From Oceanimonas sp052119705 (GTDB lineage: Bacteria; Pseudomonadota; Gammaproteobacteria; Enterobacterales; Aeromonadaceae), in NCBI RefSeq assembly GCF_052119705.1, contig NZ_JBGQOP010000007.1, forward strand, positions 1 through 64,000: a stretch of DNA of 64,000 nucleotides. The letters are read 5' to 3'. Positions 59,123-64,000 of the stretch are shown piece by piece; the stretch's first letter is position 1, and each line of letters begins with the position of its first letter. The notes beneath the pieces were generated by a model. The model made no database searches and was not told the DNA's origin. It saw nothing but the letters and a program-made list of their open reading frames with translations. The position numbers were made by a program, and so were the translations under genes.

Positions 59123-60225
59123 GCTGACTCCTCATTAAAACGGTTTTCAATGACGCCGCCGCCTAAGCAGATCTCATCCGCATAAAACACCGCGGACTGG
59201 CCTGGGGTGACCGCCGCTTGTGGCTCATCGAAGGTCACCCGTATGGTGTCGTCATCCAAGGGCTCCACCAGACAAGCAATGTCGGTTTGGCGATAGCGGG
59301 TTTTCACCGTGCAACGCAAGGGCGCGCTTAACGGCGTACGATCCACCCAATGCAATTGGCGGGCAATCAGGCCTTTAGAATACAGGCGTGGGTGATCGCC
59401 TTGGGCCACCACCAGTACATTGCGCTCCAGATCTTTATCCACCACATACCAAGGGTCATCACTGGCATTTTTTAAGCCGCCAATGCCTAAGCCTTTGCGC
59501 TGGCCCAAGGTGTGGTACATAAGCCCCTGATGCTCGCCGATGACATCACCGTCTACGGTTTCAATTTTGCCCGGCTGGGCCGGCAAATACTGGGCGAGAA
59601 AGTCGGTAAATTTACGCTCGCCAATAAAGCAGATGCCGGTGGAGTCTTTCTTCTTGGCGGTGACTAATTCCAATTGCTCGGCGATGCGCCGTACTTCGGG
59701 CTTTTCGAGCTCACCCACAGGAAACAGGCTCTTGGCTACTTGCTGAGAGCTCAAGGTATATAAGAAGTAGCTTTGGTCTTTATTCGTGTCTTGCCCGCGC
59801 AGCAACTTAGGCTGCTCGTCAAAGGTGCGGCGCACGTAGTGGCCGGTGGCAATAAAGTCGGCGCCTAAGTCTTCGGCGGCAAATTCGAGGAAGGCTTTAA
59901 ATTTGATTTCTTTATTGCACAATATATCGGGATTAGGCGTGCGGCCGGCCTTGTATTCGGCCAAAAAATGCTCGAATACATTGTCCCAATACTCGGAGGC
60001 AAAGTTGATGGTATGCAATGTCATACCGAGCTTATCGCACACGGCTTGGGCATCGGCTAAGTCTTCGGCGGCAGAACAAAACTCGTCGGTGTCGTCTTCT
60101 TCCCAGTTTTTCATAAACAGGCCTTCCACCTGATAGCCCTGCTGTTGCAGCAGATAGGCCGAAACTGATGAATCTACGCCGCCGGACATGCCGACAATCA
60201 CTTTTAACTGACTGTTATCGTTCAT
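59119..60225 (-). CDS. mnmA: tRNA-specific 2-thiouridylase MnmA
   Basis: A 368-residue enzyme that puts sulfur on U34 of Lys, Glu and Gln tRNAs. The PP-loop SGGVDSS is at 14-20. Catalytic cysteines are C103 (PDILCNKEIKF) and C199 (STGICFIGER). Sulfur comes from IscS through the Tus relay in E. coli, which links it to the isc operon. It is followed by hflD with a 4-base overlap. Confidence 0.97.
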   Translation of the reverse strand: MNDNSQLKVIVGMSGGVDSSVSAYLLQQQGYQVEGLFMKNWEEDDTDEFCSAAEDLADAQAVCDKLGMTLHTINFASEYWDNVFEHFLAEYKAGRTPNPDILCNKEIKFKAFLEFAAEDLGADFIATGHYVRRTFDEQPKLLRGQDTNKDQSYFLYTLSSQQVAKSLFPVGELEKPEVRRIAEQLELVTAKKKDSTGICFIGERKFTDFLAQYLPAQPGKIETVDGDVIGEHQGLMYHTLGQRKGLGIGGLKNASDDPWYVVDKDLERNVLVVAQGDHPRLYSKGLIARQLHWVDRTPLSAPLRCTVKTRYRQTDIACLVEPLDDDTIRVTFDEPQAAVTPGQSAVFYADEICLGGGVIENRFNEESA

Positions 60226-60390
60226 TACTCGCCGTCACCTAGTTGCAAAACGGCTCACATTTTAACAGACAAAGCTCGCCAGCGGGAGGCTAACGGGCTA
60301 ATTGATTGGCTTTGATTATTTGTGTGGGATTTATAGGAGGGTATTTGAGTACTGCGGCCTACCAGAGTGACAACAAAGAGCCTTAAGAGC
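60226..60390. other. Upstream region of mnmA
   Basis: The 165 bases before the first tandem hairpin element hold the mnmA promoter region. No repeat and no strong sigma-70 box was recognised. A GGCTAACGGGCTAATTGATTGGC stretch is present but without clear meaning. Confidence 0.35.
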
Positions 60391-60570
60391 TTTTTTCGCA
60401 ACGAAAGCCGCTAAAACCACGAAAAAATAGGGATAAGATCTAAAAAGAGATATCTATGGGTAAAAGCAATATCGCCGAACCACTTTGGGTGTTGGCTTGG
60501 TCTTACCCTTAGACATATTTCTTCTTAAGTTAATCTGTTAGTGGGGTTAGCGCCTCTCGTTACAAAGAAG
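60391..60570. repeat. Family B hairpin element, copy 5
   Basis: TTTTTTCGCAACGAAAGCCG begins it and CGCCTCTCGTTACAAAGAAG ends it. The interior matches the long form at 41667-41843 (AAAATAGGGATAAG, GGTCTTACCC). Confidence 0.78.
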
Positions 60571-60598
60571 CGTTGCCCAAATACTGAAGAGCTTGATC

Positions 60599-60740
60599 TG
60601 CAACGAAATCCACAAAACCCGCCAAATCATAGAGATCACATCTTAAAGGTGACTATTTAATGGTTAAGATCTTACCCATAAGGTCTTATTCGTTCTTATC
60701 TTGATTTTTTAGTGGGTTTCGTGGATTTCGTTGCAAAGAT
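60599..60740. repeat. Family B hairpin element, copy 6
   Basis: TGCAACGAAATCCACAAAAC starts it and GGTTTCGTGGATTTCGTTGC ends it, an almost perfect inverted end. The interior matches the short form at 55138-55288 (TAGAGATCACATCTTAAAGG, TTAAGATCTTACCCATAA). It lies in tandem with copy 5, 28 bases apart. Confidence 0.87.
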
Positions 60741-60778
60741 GTTTTTTTGTTGAAATTGTTGGAGGTCGAAAGTCTTGG

Positions 60779-61183
60779 TTAGTCCTGGGTACGGCAGCGC
60801 TCGGCGGGCACGCTTAAGGCGCGTAACAAATAGGTATTAAACTCCGGATCATAGTCTTGTTTAGTCAGCGCCTGTGCCATGCATGCCAGCCAAGCATCGC
60901 GCTCATTGGGGCCAATCGCTAAGTGAGCATGGGCGCGCGGTATGCTAATAGGGCCGTATTTCTCACGGTATAAGGAAGGGCCGCCTAGCCAACCGGTTAG
61001 AAAGCGCGCCAACTTATCGGTGCTCTCAGATAGATCGGCAGGATGCATGGCTCGGATCACCGCCGCATCGGCGCGGGTGTTCATGGCGTGATAAAAATCT
61101 GCCGCCAATTGTTGTAAGCCAACAAAGCCACCGGCGGCTTGCAGTGAGGCGTCGCCTTGACCGTAAACGGGTAAATTGTTCAT
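60779..61183 (-). CDS. Group II truncated hemoglobin
   Basis: A 134-residue 2-over-2 globin. The family signature is clear (MHPADLSESTDKLARFLTGW, then LGGPSLYREKYGPISIPRAH). The proximal heme histidine should be H85 or H87 in PRAHAHLAIG. Such proteins bind O2 or NO, and roles in redox or NO defence are proposed. It follows the nfeD-slipin pair on the same strand after 45 bases and could be co-transcribed. Confidence 0.9.
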   Translation of the reverse strand: MNNLPVYGQGDASLQAAGGFVGLQQLAADFYHAMNTRADAAVIRAMHPADLSESTDKLARFLTGWLGGPSLYREKYGPISIPRAHAHLAIGPNERDAWLACMAQALTKQDYDPEFNTYLLRALSVPAERCRTQD

Positions 61184-61228
61184 GATGGTGCTCTTATTAA
61201 GTGTAGCGCTGCGCTGAAAAAACCGACC

Positions 61229-62032
61229 TTACGTTATCTCGTTGGGTGAGCGGGTTTCAGTGGGTGGCAACGGTTGCTCGGTGACCGATTGAAACATCTT
61301 ACCCAACTCCAGTGGCAGCGGAAATACAATAATCTTGCTGTTGTCGTTGGTTATCTCGGTCAGTGTTTGTAAATAACGCAGCTGAATTGCTTCCGGCTGT
61401 TGGCCTAACATGCGGGCCGCTTCCAGTAATTGTTTAGAGGCTTCCAGCTCGCCGGTGGCGTGAATAACCTTGGCGCGGCGTGACCGTTCGGCTTCGGCTT
61501 GGCGCGCAATGGCGCGGATCATAGACTCATCTAAGTCGACGTGTTTGATCTCTACGGCGGTGACCTTGATACCCCAATTGTCGGTAGTTTGATCCAGAAT
61601 TTGCTGTAAGTCGGTATTTAAGGCATCGCGCGCCGACAAAATATCGTCTAACTCATGTTGGCCCAGCACGGAGCGCATTGTGGTTTGTGCCAACTGACTG
61701 GTCGCTTCAAGATAGTTCTCGATATTAATAATGGCCTTTTGCGGATCCGCGACTTTAAAGTACAAGACCGCATTCACTTTAACGGTGACGTTATCTTTGG
61801 AAATAATATCTTGCGACGGCACATCCATGGTGACAATGCGCAGATCCACGCGCACGATTTGCTGCACAAAGGGGATCACCAAGATAAGCCCAGGCCCTTT
61901 GATCTTATAAAAACGGCCCAGTAAGAAGATCACGCCGCGTTCATATTCGCGCAAGATCCTAAATGTACTGGCAAACAGCATCACCAGCAGCACCACTACC
62001 AAGATCTGAAAATAGATGTAGTCGATGGTCAT
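61229..62032 (-). CDS. Slipin (stomatin/prohibitin-like, SPFH domain)
   Basis: A 267-residue membrane-anchored SPFH protein. One N-terminal hydrophobic segment (about 6-24, YFQILVVVLLVMLFASTF) precedes the SPFH domain (REYERGVIFLLGRF, MDVPSQDIISKDNVTV) and a coiled region (AEAERSRRAKVIHATGELEA). Slipins scaffold membrane microdomains and usually pair with an NfeD protease. Here nfeD lies 26 bases upstream. Confidence 0.93.
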   Translation of the reverse strand: MTIDYIYFQILVVVLLVMLFASTFRILREYERGVIFLLGRFYKIKGPGLILVIPFVQQIVRVDLRIVTMDVPSQDIISKDNVTVKVNAVLYFKVADPQKAIINIENYLEATSQLAQTTMRSVLGQHELDDILSARDALNTDLQQILDQTTDNWGIKVTAVEIKHVDLDESMIRAIARQAEAERSRRAKVIHATGELEASKQLLEAARMLGQQPEAIQLRYLQTLTEITNDNSKIIVFPLPLELGKMFQSVTEQPLPPTETRSPNEIT

Positions 62033-62058
62033 GAGTGTTTCTCCTCTGATGTTTGAGC

Positions 62059-63471
62059 TTAATCGTTGGCTGGTCGCTGTGTTAACGGGCGCACTTCCAA
62101 CACCAGCAGATGGACCGCCAGTACCACTATAGTTTGCTGCGCACTGATGGGCTCTGTGCTCTGAGCTTGCCAGCGCTCGCCTTGTACCATCACATAACCG
62201 GTCGGCGCAATATCGGTGAGCGCCTCACCTTGCAAGCCCACCATGGTCTGGATGCCAGATAGCACAGGCTGATGGCGTTGTTTGATGATCAGGCGAACTA
62301 CCACCAGCATTAGCCCCAGTGACACTAAGGTAAAGGCCGCAATCAAGGGCCAAGCCAAGCGGAAGGCTTTATCTGGAGTGTCAAACAACAGCACAGAGCC
62401 CATCACAAACGCCACCACTCCGCCTAAACCAAATACGCCCAAAGTTGGCGTTATTGCCTCCGCCGCTATAAACACCAAGCCTAACGCCAATAAACCTAAG
62501 CCAACGCTGCTAAAGGGCAGCATTTGCAGCGCCATGGCGGCCAGTAATAAGCAAATAGCGCCACTGATGCCCGCCACGCCAAAGCCTGGGCTCATAAACT
62601 CCAACACCAAGCCATAAACGCCGATCAGTAACAGCAAGTAGGTGATATTCGGGTTGCTGATGGTAATGATAAATTGCTGGCGCCAGTTGGGCAGTCGCTG
62701 CTCTGCGTTTAACTCGGTGGCCAAATTGGCCGTGGCGAAGGTATAGGGGCTGTCGTTGATTGTTAATTGGCGGCCATTAAGCATTGTTATTAATGTCGGT
62801 ATGTCATCGGCGATTAGCTCAATCACATGCTCGTTTAAGGCTTCAGCGGCGGTGAGCGTGGCGGCCTCGCGCACCGCCAGCTCTGCCCACTCGGCATTGC
62901 GCCCGCGAAGTTGCGCCAAAGAGCGTATGTAGGCAACGGCGTCATTGCGTATCTTGCGCTCCATATTGCTGATACTTGGCGCGGCGGTGGCTTCATCTGT
63001 GTTATCCAGCGGCTCTGCGGTGGGTTGTATTGGGTCGTTTTTAGAAACTTGCGAAGTCAGCTGCACAGGCGTAGCCGCACCTAAATGCGTGCCCGGTGCC
63101 ATGGCCGCTACATGACTGGCATAGAGAATATAGGTGCCTGCCGAGACGGCACGCGCGCCATTGGGAGCCACATACACCACCACCGGAATATTCGACGCTA
63201 AAATGGCGCTAATAATGCTGCGAGTGGCATCATATAAACCGCCGGGTGTGTCGAGCGTGAGCAATATAAAAGCGGGCTGTTTGATTTCTGCTTGAACCAG
63301 CTCGGTTACAATAAAATCAGCGGTGCCAGAGCCGATAGGTCCTTTGATATCCAGCTGCCAGTAAGTCTGTTGCACCGCGGTTTGTTGAGGCTGCACTTGT
63401 GCCACCACTTGCGGTGTAAACAGGGGCCAGCTCAGCCAACAGAACAGTAATATTATTCTGCGCCAGTTCAT
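62059..63471 (-). CDS. NfeD-family membrane serine protease
   Basis: A 470-residue protein with a signal sequence (about 1-24, ending VVAQ). A ClpP-like protease domain follows with the nucleophile S110 in ARAVSAGTYILYASH, preceded by TLDTPGGLYDATR. Next come about five membrane segments and a C-terminal OB-fold NfeD domain (GLQGEALTDIAPTGYVMVQG). Characterised relatives cleave the C-terminus of the partner stomatin. AGGAG upstream supports ATG 63471. A start 27 codons earlier would spoil the signal peptide. Confidence 0.92.
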   Translation of the reverse strand: MNWRRIILLFCWLSWPLFTPQVVAQVQPQQTAVQQTYWQLDIKGPIGSGTADFIVTELVQAEIKQPAFILLTLDTPGGLYDATRSIISAILASNIPVVVYVAPNGARAVSAGTYILYASHVAAMAPGTHLGAATPVQLTSQVSKNDPIQPTAEPLDNTDEATAAPSISNMERKIRNDAVAYIRSLAQLRGRNAEWAELAVREAATLTAAEALNEHVIELIADDIPTLITMLNGRQLTINDSPYTFATANLATELNAEQRLPNWRQQFIITISNPNITYLLLLIGVYGLVLEFMSPGFGVAGISGAICLLLAAMALQMLPFSSVGLGLLALGLVFIAAEAITPTLGVFGLGGVVAFVMGSVLLFDTPDKAFRLAWPLIAAFTLVSLGLMLVVVRLIIKQRHQPVLSGIQTMVGLQGEALTDIAPTGYVMVQGERWQAQSTEPISAQQTIVVLAVHLLVLEVRPLTQRPAND

Positions 63472-63809
63472 CCCATTACTCCTCTCTCGCTCAATAAAGC
63501 CTAGCGCACTCATTAAAAGTTGGCGGTTTTTTAAATAAATCGAGATCAGCAAAGGAGTCTGGACGTGTAAAAGAGTGAAGGGTAAAAGGTAGCGCTAAGC
63601 GCTCAGCCAAAAAAAGATATCGAGGCTTCGTCATGCTGATACTGAATCAAGTTCAGCATGACGAAGATTCAGTACCGATATGACGGTTGGGTGTGGGTAT
63701 GGTATTTATACAGTCATCCTGACGCACGTCAGAATCTTGGTTTAGGGGAGATTGACGCTGGTAAGCCCGTCCGGTTCACCCTTTACGCCTCACCCCTCAC
63801 CATTTTCAG
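63472..63809. other. 338-base repeat-bearing spacer upstream of nfeD
   Basis: A Family C inverted pair spans it (GTAAAAGAGTGAAGGG near 63567, CCCTTTACGCCTCACCCCTC near 63779). Inside is an imperfect palindrome (63615-63682) with arms CTTCGTCATGCTGA and TTCAGCATGACGAAG. A GTCATCCTGACGCACGTCAG unit follows at about 63714-63733. No gene is supported. Confidence 0.6.
63615..63682. repeat. Imperfect palindrome upstream of nfeD
   Basis: GATATCGAGGCTTCGTCATG..CTGA on the left is complementary to TTCAGCATGACGAAG..CCGATATG on the right, with a loop near AATCAAG. A TAGAACATGACGAAGATT string near 58272-58289 is probably a fragment of the same family. Confidence 0.65.
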
Positions 63810-64000
63810 CTACTGCAGTCGCGCCGCTTGCTCTAGGCTCTTCCAGTCACTGAACAAATGCACAGGATCGCACAGCTGCTGCATGGCGTGCAGGGCGGTG
63901 GCATAGCCTAATTGCAGGCCAAACATACGCACGCCCTGTTCGTCTTTGGCTTGCTGCACAAGGTGGCGCAATTCTGCACTCACCTGAAACTCACCGTCAC
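63810..64000 (-). CDS. C-terminal end of an unrecognised protein (partial)
   Basis: The frame is open from the window edge to TAG at 63812-63810 and gives 62 residues, running DGEFQVSAELRHLVQQAKDE .. LEQAARLQ. It contains GVRMFGLQLGYATALHAMQQ and CDPVHLFSDWKSLE. I do not recognise the family. Codon use looks like its neighbours, and no stop interrupts the frame, so a real gene entering from the right is likely. The start lies outside the window. Confidence 0.6.
   Translation of the reverse strand, partial: DGEFQVSAELRHLVQQAKDEQGVRMFGLQLGYATALHAMQQLCDPVHLFSDWKSLEQAARLQ

Overview
The window looks like an ordinary chromosomal segment of a marine gammaproteobacterium. Protein sequences are close to those of E. 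coli and the vibrios throughout. The mix of genes (FabV as enoyl-ACP reductase, YdiJ, PagL, EmrD, HflD-MnmA) and very repeat-rich spacers suggest Aeromonadales of the Oceanisphaera/Oceanimonas type. That taxon is an inference from memory, not a search. No rRNA, tRNA, CRISPR array, prophage or full insertion sequence was seen.

Layout. 1-6.6 kb: trmJ, then the complete Fe-S assembly operon iscRSUA-hscBA-fdx-iscX, with a near-perfect IscR operator before iscR. 6.8-18 kb: ndk, a urate/xanthine-type permease, rlmN, rodZ-ispG-hisS-yfgM-bamB and der. These genes cover nucleotide balance, rRNA methylation, cell shape, isoprenoids, tRNA charging, outer-membrane assembly and ribosome assembly. 18-33.6 kb: uspA, mltF, purL, a DUF1439 protein, cls, alaA, grxA, dacB, radD and fabV. 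33.6-42.9 kb: a REC-CheC / PAS-GGDEF signalling pair, a SulP transporter with a small membrane methyltransferase, rluF, tyrS and a LuxR regulator. 43-51 kb: ydiJ, a yeaQ-like gene, the decayed remnant of a menI-type thioesterase, deaD and suhB. 51-64 kb: pagL, emrD, a YfhL-type ferredoxin, pdxH, a GNAT gene, roxA, purB, the mnmA-hflD pair, a truncated globin, the nfeD-slipin pair and the end of an unrecognised gene.

The least ordinary part lies between the genes. Several unrelated families of short dispersed repeats fill the longer spacers. Family A: two MITE-like elements with CCTGATTAC ends and exact 8-bp target duplications. Family B: hairpin elements of about 140-190 bp bounded by GCAACGAAATCC-type inverted ends. 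Family C: inverted pairs of GTGAAGGGTAAAG-like arms. Family D: GC-rich GCTTGGTGC..GGCGCT units that also encode the C-terminal tails of two proteins. Family E: AGCTTCTAG arrays around terminators. Smaller shared modules and short tandem arrays add to this. The repeats are often nested, most clearly in the gene-free 48931-49900 spacer.

Another clear result is a menI (ydiI)-like pseudogene at about 46640-47020. It lies downstream of ydiJ, its neighbour in E. coli, and is readable only as six fragments in three frames.
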